The notes below the pieces were generated by a model. That model saw only the letters and a list, made by a program, of their open reading frames with translations. It searched no databases and was not told the origin of the DNA. A stretch of DNA of 21,005 nucleotides from Streptomyces regalis (GTDB taxonomy: Bacteria > Actinomycetota > Actinomycetes > Streptomycetales > Streptomycetaceae): the NCBI RefSeq assembly GCF_001509475.1, contig NZ_LLZG01000039.1, forward strand, positions 1 to 21,005, in the 5' to 3' direction. Position 1 is the stretch's first letter; the number at the start of each line of letters is the position of its first letter. The translations under genes were made by a program, and so were the position numbers. Positions 8,601-16,450 of this stretch are shown piece by piece.

Positions 8601-9301
8601 AGACTGTTCGCGATCGTCTCGATGATCTCGTCCATCTCGAACTCCTCAAGCCCCTGACCGGCCTTGGAGGCGAAGTGCAGCGTGAGGTCCCACTCCTCGG
8701 CGATCGGATCCGACCAGGGCGCCAGGTCCGGTGCGAACAGCACCAGGCGCTTCGCCGACTGTTCCATCACCGCGGTCTGGCTCCGGGCGTACCCCCACTG
8801 TTCGAACAGATCGTCCAGACTGCGCGGGATGCTCGCCGGATACGACTGAGTGCCCGCGTGCGTGCCCAGCGCGTGGGCCGGGGCGTCGGTGAACATCACG
8901 ATGACGTGACGCCTGCGGTCAAGACCCGTCTCCCACGGCGAGTTGATCGCCAGGGCGAGCGCCTCCAGACCCGACTCGGGGATGTCGCCGCCGCCCGAGG
9001 CCTCGATGCCGCGCACGAACTCCTCGAAGTTCCTGGCCTGCGCGGGGAGTTGAAGGAAGTCGGTCTGCTGAATCGCGGTCGAGGCGTCGTCGCCGAAGTC
9101 GCGGAAGGCTATGACCTTCAGCCGCAGCTGACTGATCGCCTTGCCCTTCTTGGCCATCACGTCGTCGAGCCGGTCGTGGAACTGAAGAGCGCTCGACTTC
9201 ACGGTGTCGAGGACGGGGTGCATGCTGCCCGTCGCGTCGACGCACAGGACGATGTCGACGGCGTACTGCAGATTCCCCTGGTACTGCTCGGCGTTGCTCA
9301 T
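8597..9301 (-). CDS. von Willebrand factor A domain protein (TerY-like)
   Basis: This 234-residue protein is a single vWA domain with a complete metal-ion-dependent adhesion site: D22-A-T24-G-S26 (VDATGSM, the DxTxS form), FRDFGDD at about 67-72, GGGDIPE (103-109) and the third-loop aspartate D139 in FTDAPAH. Such domains bind partners through a Mg/Mn ion, often a carboxylate or phosphorylated segment. In TerY-P systems a vWA protein is encoded with a kinase and a PP2C phosphatase, exactly as here. I chose ATG 9301 because AGGAG lies 7 nt upstream; a longer reading from GTG 9352 lacks a ribosome site and homology. It lies 54 nt after the kinase gene. Confidence 0.9.
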   Translation of the reverse strand: MSNAEQYQGNLQYAVDIVLCVDATGSMHPVLDTVKSSALQFHDRLDDVMAKKGKAISQLRLKVIAFRDFGDDASTAIQQTDFLQLPAQARNFEEFVRGIEASGGGDIPESGLEALALAINSPWETGLDRRRHVIVMFTDAPAHALGTHAGTQSYPASIPRSLDDLFEQWGYARSQTAVMEQSAKRLVLFAPDLAPWSDPIAEEWDLTLHFASKAGQGLEEFEMDEIIETIANSL

Positions 9302-9355
9302 ACGGAGTCTCCTGGGTGATACGGGTGGGGATGTCGGTCCGTTGCCGGTCACGGG

Positions 9356-10534
9356 CTAGGACGAGCCGCGGCGCGGGCTGCGGTCGCCGAGGTTGATGCG
9401 GACACGGGAGGTCCGTTCCGCCGGGCCCTCGGCGGCCGGCGGGGTTGCGGGGGGTGCGGGCGTGTCCTCCGCGACGGCCGGCCGGGGCGGCTCCGGCGAG
9501 GGTGCCGCGGCGCGGGGGCGCGGAGTCGAGGCGAGGTTGGTCTTGATCCGGCTGGTGCGTGGTCCGGACGGCTTAGCGGTCTCCGGTGCCGGAGTGGGCT
9601 TCGCCGCAGGGGATGTGGCCTTGGCCGTACCAGGACGCCGGTGCTGCAGGGCGCACACCTTCGGGTCGGACAGCGACTTGAGGAACGTCGCGATCCGCGG
9701 ACGGCTGCGCGGGGCCCGCGCGGTCATGGCGCGCAACAACCCGAGCATCTCGTCCGACAGCCGAGTGTCCAGGTCCAGGTGTTCGCCCGCGTTGACGGCA
9801 TCGGCCGGTGAGCCGTACCGCCGGTCATGGTGCGGCAGTTCGCCCGTCAGGTACAGGTGGGTCATCAGCCCGAGCGCGAAGACATCAACCGCACAGGTCA
9901 GTTGCTCGGGGCCGATCGAGCCGTCGCGCTGCATGTAACGGCGCCACTCCGGCGCTCCGTACACCGAGTCGCCCGCGATGTCGTCGGGCTCGGGCGGGTT
10001 GCCGGCGATGTAGGAGTCGTCGAAGTCGATCAGCTTCGCCGTGTGGAAGGTGGCGTCGTCCCGCTTCTGCACGAGTACGTTCAGCGGTTTGAGGTCGCCG
10101 TGCACGACGTCGATGTCGTGCAGCTGCTTCAGACTGTTGCCGAGGGTCTTGAGCAGGACCATCTTGTGCCGAGGCTCAAGAGTCTGCGGCTTCTCCAGGC
10201 TGGAGGTGTCGATCCGCTCGGTGACCTTGTAGTAGGTGCTGCCCTCGTGGAAGAAGTCGGTGGCCAGCACCAGGTTGCCGCCGCCGCGCGCGTCCGGGCG
10301 GAGCCGGTTCATGATCGTGCGGTGCCGGTCCTCGAACTCGTCGGCCAACTGCCGCCGGATCCGTACGCTCGCCGAGTCGGCCGCGTCGTCGCGGGGCCGC
10401 TTGGGCTCCAGGAACCGCTTGATGAAGTACTGGTGGCCCCCCTTCTCGGCGAACGCCCATATGCACTTGCCGCCGCCTGCGTTCGTGGGCTCGGTGGTGA
10501 CGCGGTAGCCCCCGATGACGTCGCCCTGCTTCAC
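9356..10534 (-). CDS. Hanks-type serine/threonine protein kinase
   Basis: This 392-residue cytoplasmic kinase has the ATP-anchoring lysine K39 (YFIKRF), the catalytic loop HGDLKPLN with D147, K149 and N152, a metal-binding D170 in a DFD motif instead of DFG, APE at 194-196, and the F-helix aspartate D217. It looks catalytically competent. The glycine loop is atypical (NAGGGKCIWAF). The kinase domain ends near 290; the rest is a Pro/Ala-rich disordered tail holding two copies of a short motif, RTSRIKTNL (326-334) and RTSRVRINL (374-382). There is no transmembrane segment, unlike PknB-type kinases, so input must come from a partner. The GTG start overlaps the PP2C stop (GTGA) and has GGAGGAG upstream; the frame stays open further upstream only as a shadow of the PP2C gene. 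Confidence 0.93.
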   Translation of the reverse strand: MKQGDVIGGYRVTTEPTNAGGGKCIWAFAEKGGHQYFIKRFLEPKRPRDDAADSASVRIRRQLADEFEDRHRTIMNRLRPDARGGGNLVLATDFFHEGSTYYKVTERIDTSSLEKPQTLEPRHKMVLLKTLGNSLKQLHDIDVVHGDLKPLNVLVQKRDDATFHTAKLIDFDDSYIAGNPPEPDDIAGDSVYGAPEWRRYMQRDGSIGPEQLTCAVDVFALGLMTHLYLTGELPHHDRRYGSPADAVNAGEHLDLDTRLSDEMLGLLRAMTARAPRSRPRIATFLKSLSDPKVCALQHRRPGTAKATSPAAKPTPAPETAKPSGPRTSRIKTNLASTPRPRAAAPSPEPPRPAVAEDTPAPPATPPAAEGPAERTSRVRINLGDRSPRRGSS

Positions 10535-11814
10535 GTGCGCTCCTCCAGTGCCGGGGGCAGATGGGTCTCGTAGCCGGCGCGGTAGGCGTGCCAGGTGCTG
10601 TCCTGCCAGACGCGGACACGGGCCGGCAGTCCCGCGGGATCCTCCGGGGCGGCCGCCGGGCCGGGTCCCGCCTCGCCGGGAACGGGAGAGAGCCGGTCCA
10701 GGCCGTGCGGCCGGGTGCGGAGATAACGGTCGGCCAGCTTCTCCAGCCGATCCGTGAACTGGGCCCGAAGGTCCTGGAAGCCGTGGTAGCCGAGGGCCAC
10801 GACCGCGAGCGAGGCGTCGTCCGCCGTGTAGGACTGCACCTCGCGGCGGATTCGGTCCGCCCACTCGTCGGCGGTACCGGCCTGCTCCAGGGTGCGCAGC
10901 AGCATCACCTCGAAGTCGGCCGGGGTGTGCACATAGCCGAAGAACCCGTCGGTCGCGGCCACCAGAACGCAGGGAAGCGGATACGTCAGCCGCTGGCCGT
11001 CGATCGTGAAGTCCCGGTCCGCGCACACGAGGTTGGTCATGGGCGGATCCGTGCGCAGCAGCTCCAGGGCGTCGCTCTCCCGCGTGTGGTCCCGGGTCAG
11101 CACCTGCAACCCGGACGTGGGACGCAGCACATACGCACGCGAGTCGCCGGCCCACAGCGGCCGCAGCTCCAGCAGCGGCTCGCCTTGGGGACGCACCAGG
11201 CGATAGTGCACGGAGGCCAGGGTGGTGGGCAGCTGGCGGCGCATGGTGCCGCTGATCTTGCTGCGGCGCTGGGGGGCGTGGTCCTGGAAGAACCGGAGGT
11301 AGTCGTGCAGGGTCTCCGGCACGGCCGGCTCGCCGTCCACCACGTCGTGGAACCAGACGTCGGTGGCCAGCCGTGCCACCCGAGCGCCCACCCAGGCGCC
11401 CGTGCGGGACTCACCGTCGGACGCCTGCCACACGGGTGCCGCCCCGGCGCCGCCCGAGCCGTCGAAGACCGCGAGCACGCCCTGGTCACTCTCCCTGTGG
11501 TAGGCGACGAAGGGGTCGGCGTCCTCGCCGCGTCCCGGCACCTGCTCGGTCCACACGGAGAGCGCCAGCAGCCCCATGCGATCGTCGGCGACGCACCAGA
11601 TCCGCTGCGGCACCGGCCGGACCGCCGGGCCGTCGTCCAGCGCGGGCTGTGCCTTCTCGGGCGGGGCGACGAGGGCTGGGGACGCCGGGCTCGCGGACGG
11701 GGGGTGCGGCCCGCGGGAGGGTTGGGGCCATGACGGCGGTGGCTCCGACGCGTACGGCGGCGGTGTGCCGGGCGGTGCCGGGTGCTGGGCGGAGTGATCG
11801 TGGTAGCCGGTCAT
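10531..11814 (-). CDS. PP2C-family serine/threonine phosphatase
   Basis: This 427-residue protein has a Pro-rich disordered N-terminus (about 10-55) and then a PP2C fold. Visible motifs are LAVFDGSGGAG (D118, G119, the metal-binding DGxGG), WAGDSRAYVL (221-230), LTRDHT (239-244), ATDGFFGYV with D289, and ADDASLAVVA with D332/D333. The metal aspartates are all present, so it should be an active Mn/Mg-dependent phosphatase. It probably reverses the action of the kinase encoded next to it. ATG 11814 overlaps the preceding stop (ATGA), with GGGGAG 6 nt upstream, and its stop overlaps the kinase start. Coupling keeps phosphatase and kinase at fixed ratio. Confidence 0.92.
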   Translation of the reverse strand: MTGYHDHSAQHPAPPGTPPPYASEPPPSWPQPSRGPHPPSASPASPALVAPPEKAQPALDDGPAVRPVPQRIWCVADDRMGLLALSVWTEQVPGRGEDADPFVAYHRESDQGVLAVFDGSGGAGAAPVWQASDGESRTGAWVGARVARLATDVWFHDVVDGEPAVPETLHDYLRFFQDHAPQRRSKISGTMRRQLPTTLASVHYRLVRPQGEPLLELRPLWAGDSRAYVLRPTSGLQVLTRDHTRESDALELLRTDPPMTNLVCADRDFTIDGQRLTYPLPCVLVAATDGFFGYVHTPADFEVMLLRTLEQAGTADEWADRIRREVQSYTADDASLAVVALGYHGFQDLRAQFTDRLEKLADRYLRTRPHGLDRLSPVPGEAGPGPAAAPEDPAGLPARVRVWQDSTWHAYRAGYETHLPPALEERT

Positions 11815-13196
11815 CGTCGCTCCCCGTCGCCGTCGGACGCGCCCGGGCGGCGCCGCTTGGCGGTTCCGCGGACGCGGCTCACCTTCGGGCCCGCATCGTC
11901 GGTACGGTGTTCGTCGCCGCGGCCTCCCAAGGGGCTGTCGCCCGCGGCGTCGACGGCCTTCCTGGCACCCTCCGCTTCCGCCTCGGCCTTCGGCTTCCGC
12001 CAGGGCCGTGTCCTGCCGCCGGTCTCCGCGCGGTCGCCCGCGCCGCCCGGGTGGCGCTCCGACGACCGGTCGTCCGCCCGTCCGCCGTAGGGTCCCGGCA
12101 GCGGTTCGTCATCGGGTGGTCCGGCGGGCGCGGAGCCGGAACGGCGGCCACCGGTTCCGGACAGCCGTGAACGGGGAGTGCCGTCCTCGTCACTTGGGCG
12201 CGAGCGGGCCGGGCCGAAGTCCGAACCGTCGTCGTACCGGTCCCGGAGGACCTCGCCCTTGAGCGGTTCGGGTTCCCGCTCCCGCATGCCCCGGTCGTCG
12301 CCGTCGCCTTCGCCGCCGGGTTCCAGAGCGCGCGCGAGGCTGCCGCGCAGTCGCCCGCGTCGGGTGGCTGTCTCGAACAGGCCGTCGCCGTCCCGGAGCA
12401 CTTCTTCCAGTACGGCTCGCTCCAGCTCCGCCTGTTCGAAGGGCTCCCGGTCGGCGTCGCCGCGTTCCAGGACCATGCGCATCACCTCGCGCCGGACCTC
12501 TCGCTTCTCCGCTTCGCCCTTCTCGATCCAGGCGAGGGCGGCGCGCGGGCCCTCCTTCTCCATGATCCCGGCGATCAGACCGTCGACACCCTCCTCTCGG
12601 ATCATGTCCAGGTGCCGCTTGCGGCGCATGCCCTCCAGTCGTGTCTCGCGCACGACGTCCCGGAACTCCCGCCCGCTGGCGGCGATCTCGTCCTCGTCGA
12701 CGAGGAGTTCGATCTGGATGTTGCGCAGCCGGATCGCGTCGTCGCCGCTGAACCCGGCCAGGGCCGCGTTCAACGCCATCTCGGCTTCGTGGAACTCGGC
12801 GATGTCGTAGTCCCGGGCGACCGAGCGCAACGACTTGCGCAGATAGCCGTAGAGCGCGCCGCTCATGTCGCGTATCCCGCGTGCGACCACCTCGGCGGGG
12901 TCGGCGACCCGGCACACGAGGTCCACCCGGCTGCGGAAGGAAAACGTGGGATCGCGACTGAGCAGCGGGATGTCCAGGATCAACCGGTGCTCGGACATGT
13001 CGACCGTGAACACGCTGAGATAGGCCCCGAACCGCGAGGAGGGTATCTCCTCGCCGCTGCGGACCGTCAGCGAGGGACCGCTGTCCCGGACGAGAACCAG
13101 GGCCCGGCCGGGAGCCGGTGGCCGCAGCGGGTTCACCAGCCGCCACTTGGGCACGTCGTCGACGCTCAGGACCGGGTCGTAGGTCTGTTCCTCCAT
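11811..13196 (-). CDS. SPFH/band-7-like scaffold protein with disordered tail
   Basis: This 461-residue protein starts with a beta-rich region (about 30-165) ending in VDLVCRVADPAEVVARGIRD and a helix before LRNIQIELLVDED. This is the pattern of the SPFH (band-7/prohibitin) domain, where a strand with xDP is followed by helices. Next is a charged helical stretch (about 175-295, including EGMRRKRHLDMIREEG). Residues 296-461 are low-complexity, rich in Gly, Arg, Asp and Ser. There is no membrane segment. SPFH proteins form oligomeric scaffolds; a scaffolding role for kinase and phosphatase is inference. ATG 13196 has a textbook AAAGGAGGGGG ribosome site, so this is probably the best translated gene of the operon. 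The SPFH assignment is from pattern reading and needs a profile search. Confidence 0.7.
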   Translation of the reverse strand: MEEQTYDPVLSVDDVPKWRLVNPLRPPAPGRALVLVRDSGPSLTVRSGEEIPSSRFGAYLSVFTVDMSEHRLILDIPLLSRDPTFSFRSRVDLVCRVADPAEVVARGIRDMSGALYGYLRKSLRSVARDYDIAEFHEAEMALNAALAGFSGDDAIRLRNIQIELLVDEDEIAASGREFRDVVRETRLEGMRRKRHLDMIREEGVDGLIAGIMEKEGPRAALAWIEKGEAEKREVRREVMRMVLERGDADREPFEQAELERAVLEEVLRDGDGLFETATRRGRLRGSLARALEPGGEGDGDDRGMREREPEPLKGEVLRDRYDDGSDFGPARSRPSDEDGTPRSRLSGTGGRRSGSAPAGPPDDEPLPGPYGGRADDRSSERHPGGAGDRAETGGRTRPWRKPKAEAEAEGARKAVDAAGDSPLGGRGDEHRTDDAGPKVSRVRGTAKRRRPGASDGDGERR

Positions 13197-13207
13197 GCCT
13201 CCCCCTC

Positions 13208-13244
13208 CTTTCCAGTCTTTTCAGGTCTTTCCAGTCTTTTCAGG
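13208..13244. repeat. Perfect 18-bp direct repeat upstream of the SPFH-like gene
   Basis: CTTTCCAGTCTTTTCAGG occurs at 13208-13225 and again at 13227-13244, with a 19-bp period. On the transcribed strand it reads as alternating CCTGAAAAGA and CTGGAAAG blocks that run straight into the AAAGGAGGGGG ribosome site of the SPFH-like gene. It is A-rich and stands out from its GC-rich surroundings. It may act on translation or be a slippage product. Confidence 0.88.
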
Positions 13245-13275
13245 GCTGTCGCGATCGCCGACGGTGCGAGGCCGC

Positions 13276-15615
13276 TCACCGGGAGCGGACGAGGGCGCGG
13301 AGCAGGCGGGCGGCGCCCGCCGAAGGCTTCTCGCGGTCGCGGGCCCACTTCTCCAGCCACCACGTCAGCCGCTCGCGGTGCCGACCGGGCCGGCCGGCCA
13401 CGGACACCAGCAATGCCTCGATGGCGTCGAGGGATCCGGGTGACTTGCCCGCGTAGTCGTCGATCCACCTGTGCAGGGCGTCCAACGCGGCGTCCTGCAC
13501 CGGGCGCCGGGCCAGGGCGCGCGCCCACAGCTCCGCGAGCCGGGCACGGTGGCGTGGCAGCTCACCGAGGAGGACGGGTACGCCCGGCACGCGCACGTGT
13601 CTGCCGTCGGCCGCGTCGAGGACCGGTTCCTCGTACGGCTGGGACACGGCGAACACGAAGGCCGACAGCGACTTGACGACCATGGGGGACAGGTCCTGCG
13701 GCTCGGACCACTCCAGGTAGGCGTCCAGCACTGCGGAGGTCTGCCCCTGGTGGATGAGGTGGACGCCGCCCCATGCCACGGACGGCAGAGTGCCCCAGTC
13801 GTCCTCCCGGTCCAGCGCACTGCGCAGCACGGCCACGGCCCGCCCGGGCGCCGTACGGCCCAGCAGCCCTCCCACCGCGTGGGCCGCCGTCCCGGCCAGA
13901 CGGCGCTGGTAGGCGGAGGCGTCGCCGCGCGCCCACTGGTGCAGCACGTCCCACACCGCCTCCGCCGTCTCCGGACGGCTGCCCGCCACGCTGAGCGCGG
14001 TGGCGGCGCCCTGCCGCAACGGCCAGGACGTACTGCCCGCCCAGGTGGTCAGGAAGCGGTGCACCGCATAGTGCGGATCGGCGAGCGCCAGCACGCCCGC
14101 CGCGACCGCGGCCCGGGCACGCACGTCCAGGTCACGATGGCTCAGCAGACGGCGAAGCCAGTCGAGTACGGCGTCACGGCGGCCGTCGAGCAGATTCCAG
14201 GCATACGCGAGGATGACCTGGCCCAGCAGCGCGTTGCGGAACCGGACCCGCGGGGCGCCGAAGCTGCCCTTCGCGGGCAGGTCCAGCCGGATCCACTGCT
14301 GTTCGTGTCCGAGCCGGTCCCCGAACCTCACGTCGGGCGGAGCCGATTCGGGCTCGGTGAGTGCCGCGCGCAGCTTCACCGCGGCGTCCGCGACGGTGAG
14401 GTAACCGCAGTCCTCGAGCACGGCTGCGGCCAGCGCGAAGGCCACGGCGTCCGGTGTGCCGTACTGGTTGAACCAGGCGCGCACCTGCTCACTGGGGTCC
14501 CGCAACTGAGCAACGGCAGCGGCCACGTCGGCGTCCGCGCGGATCTTGGAGGCCAGCCAGGCCGCGTTGCCGGCCGAGGGCTGTTCTCGCAGGGCTGTTG
14601 TGGCCCCGGTCCGTTCGAGCAGCGAGTGGAGGTCGGCGGTCGCGTCCGCGCCGGCGCTGTGGCCGAGGACTCGGCGTTCGACGACGGCCAGCGGGTCCAC
14701 GGGAGCGAGCGCGTGCCGGGCAACCTGGTCGCCTCCCGGGCCGGTCGCCAGGACCTCCAAGTCGTGGCCACCGGTCAGGACCAGGAAACAGCCGGTGGCG
14801 CGCAGCGTGGCGACGACCGCGGCCCACTGGGCCGTTCCGTGGGAGTGTCCGCTGAGGAAGGCGGAGGTGAACTTCTCGACGACCGGGGACCCGTCGTCGA
14901 GCGCCGCCAGATACCCGGAGTGCTTCACCGGAGGCTCCCAGCCCCCGTCCAGCACGGTGGCAGGTGTCAGTAGGCGGTGGCAGCCCGCCCCGCCGCCCGC
15001 CATGGCCAGGGCCTCTCCGAGCAGGTTCACGGCGGCGGCCTCCCGGCCGCTTCCGGGCACACCCGTGAGGACCAGCACCCGCCGCTCGCACAGGGCATCC
15101 AGCGCCTCGCCGTAGTCCTCGGGTGCGACGAACAGTTCGGTGTGGTCGGCTGTGTCGGCCGCGTCGATGGCCAGCACGGACACCCCGCCCGGCCGAGGCC
15201 CGCCGGAGCGAGCGCCGCCGGCGTGGAAGCCCCCGCCGAAGCTCACGTCCGCGTTGAACAGAGCGAGCGTGCCGATGTGGGTACCGGAGGCGTCGGCGCT
15301 CAGCCGGCGGGCGATCTCGTCGGCGATGGCCCCGGCACGCAGCGCCTCGGACCGCTCGGCGTCGCCGCGCCCGATCCCCTCCGTCAGGGAAAGCAGCGCG
15401 TCCTTCTCGCTGACCGGCCCGTCGTACTCCTCGGCATCCGCCCGCGGTGACTCGGTGCCGGGCGTCCTGTCGTCCTTGTTCGGCTCCGCCGTGTCCTCGT
15501 CGACGGCGCCGCCACGCTTGGCGTCTTCTTTGTCCTTGCCTCGCGGTGGATCGTCTCTGCGGTCCGCCGTTCCGGCTCCGGACCGGGCACTCTCGGAAGA
15601 GCTGTCCTCGCTCAT
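13276..15615 (-). CDS. P-loop NTPase-like protein with HEAT-like repeats
   Basis: I read this as a 779-residue multidomain protein. Residues 1-65 are charged and disordered. A small domain (about 70-160, IGTLALFNADVSFGGGFHAG) precedes a P-loop NTPase-like domain whose Walker A is GVPGSGRE (185-192): arginine replaces the usual lysine, and glutamate the Ser/Thr. The Walker B position (CFLVLTGG, 276-283) lacks an acidic residue, so ATP hydrolysis is doubtful. The C-terminal half (about 474-715) is alpha-helical with repeating units such as RDLDVRARAAVAAGVLALAD and SWPLRQGAATALSVAG, resembling HEAT repeats. The layout resembles STAND-type sensors of conflict systems (inference). ATG 15615 was chosen; a TTG start at 15753 is possible but without homology. 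It lies 79 nt upstream of the SPFH-like gene. Confidence 0.75.
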   Translation of the reverse strand: MSEDSSSESARSGAGTADRRDDPPRGKDKEDAKRGGAVDEDTAEPNKDDRTPGTESPRADAEEYDGPVSEKDALLSLTEGIGRGDAERSEALRAGAIADEIARRLSADASGTHIGTLALFNADVSFGGGFHAGGARSGGPRPGGVSVLAIDAADTADHTELFVAPEDYGEALDALCERRVLVLTGVPGSGREAAAVNLLGEALAMAGGGAGCHRLLTPATVLDGGWEPPVKHSGYLAALDDGSPVVEKFTSAFLSGHSHGTAQWAAVVATLRATGCFLVLTGGHDLEVLATGPGGDQVARHALAPVDPLAVVERRVLGHSAGADATADLHSLLERTGATTALREQPSAGNAAWLASKIRADADVAAAVAQLRDPSEQVRAWFNQYGTPDAVAFALAAAVLEDCGYLTVADAAVKLRAALTEPESAPPDVRFGDRLGHEQQWIRLDLPAKGSFGAPRVRFRNALLGQVILAYAWNLLDGRRDAVLDWLRRLLSHRDLDVRARAAVAAGVLALADPHYAVHRFLTTWAGSTSWPLRQGAATALSVAGSRPETAEAVWDVLHQWARGDASAYQRRLAGTAAHAVGGLLGRTAPGRAVAVLRSALDREDDWGTLPSVAWGGVHLIHQGQTSAVLDAYLEWSEPQDLSPMVVKSLSAFVFAVSQPYEEPVLDAADGRHVRVPGVPVLLGELPRHRARLAELWARALARRPVQDAALDALHRWIDDYAGKSPGSLDAIEALLVSVAGRPGRHRERLTWWLEKWARDREKPSAGAARLLRALVRSR

Positions 15616-15778
15616 TTCTGGTCTTTCGGCCTTCGGATCAGCAGTGGTGTCGGTGCGGTGTTCCGCGCGTGCCGGGCCGGCGCACGGAAGCGTGCTCGCG
15701 TGTGCGGAAGGGACATGGGAATGGGCGGGACGCGGCGACGTCTGGCCGGACAATCTCCGCCAATACGGCTGACAACGA

Positions 15779-15810
15779 CGGCAGTCCTACTGCTACGTCG
15801 GCAGTCCTAC
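15779..15810. repeat. 12-bp direct repeat at the 3' end of the small gene
   Basis: CGGCAGTCCTAC occurs at 15779-15790 and 15799-15810, a period of 20 bp. The second copy contains the stop codon of the 132-aa gene, so the first is probably a local duplication in the intergenic region. Confidence 0.8.
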
Positions 15811-16205
15811 GACGTCGTCCAGTTCCCCTGCACTTCGACCTTGCCGTTGAACACCTGGGCGTTCTTGATCAGCCCTGCGCTGATCTGCGCTCCGGACCGG
15901 CCTTGCGCGGCGACGGCCTCGTCGACCAGCCGCCGGATCTCCGCCTCGAAGTCCGAGTCGAGCAGCATGTGCGCGGCGAGCTGCCGCTCCAGGTCCTGTT
16001 GGGCGCTCTCGTTGTCCGGGGACCCGGTCACCTGCTCCAGGGACTGTTCCGCGGCCGCGTTGCCGCGGAACCGGGCGCGGATCCGCTCCACCAGGCGGGC
16101 ACCACCGGCCCAGCCCGAGCGGCCGGCCTCCTGTCCCGCACTCTCCAACGCTGCCTTGGCCACGAGCGCCACACCTGCCGCTGCGACGGCCGTCACTGGA
16201 TCCAT
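15807..16205 (-). CDS. Small protein of unknown function, first gene of the minus-strand operon
   Basis: This 132-residue protein is not assigned to a family. Residues 4-18 (VTAVAAAGVALVAKA) are an alanine-rich hydrophobic helix, too weak to be a clear membrane anchor. The middle (35-95) is amphipathic helix with many Arg, Glu and Gln. The end, GLIKNAQVFNGKVEVQGNW (111-129), has a beta character. Small proteins with this helix-plus-short-strand-tail layout are often encoded next to NTPases of bacterial conflict systems, which is the basis for grouping it with the following gene; that is inference. ATG 16205 has GGGGGAAC just upstream. A 191-nt gap separates it from the NTPase-like gene. Confidence 0.7.
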   Translation of the reverse strand: MDPVTAVAAAGVALVAKAALESAGQEAGRSGWAGGARLVERIRARFRGNAAAEQSLEQVTGSPDNESAQQDLERQLAAHMLLDSDFEAEIRRLVDEAVAAQGRSGAQISAGLIKNAQVFNGKVEVQGNWTTS

Positions 16206-16450
16206 GCCGTTCCCCCGAAGTCCTGCCTGAACAGGGGAGTCACTGTAGGGGGAGGCCCATGGGGCCCGGAGTGCTTCTTCTCACTTTGGCTGGAAGTGGC
16301 CGAAACCAGATCAGGATGCGGCCGGTATCGCGCGGTCCGTTCGGCTTCCGGGCTGGGGCCTACGGGCGTCATGGGGCAGTCGGCCCGGCGACACACGGGA
16401 AGTCAGGTGCGCTACCGGCTCGAGGCGCTGCCAACCGCCCCCGCTACGTC
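16206..16450. other. Intergenic region upstream of the minus-strand operon
   Basis: These 245 bases separate the operon's first gene from the MDMPI-family gene, which is transcribed the same way and ends at 16451. The operon promoter should lie here; TACAGT on the minus strand (16244-16249) is a possible -10, but no convincing -35 is seen. I see no gene here; the open frames are shadows. Confidence 0.5.

Noticed and set aside
10535..11155. N-terminal extension of the kinase frame
   Set aside because: It overlaps the PP2C coding region in another frame and lacks kinase homology; the GTG at 10534 with its ribosome site is better.
15616..15753. N-terminal extension of the NTPase-like protein from TTG 15753
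   Set aside because: Low-complexity translation and a rare start codon; ATG 15615 is preferred, though its ribosome site is weak.
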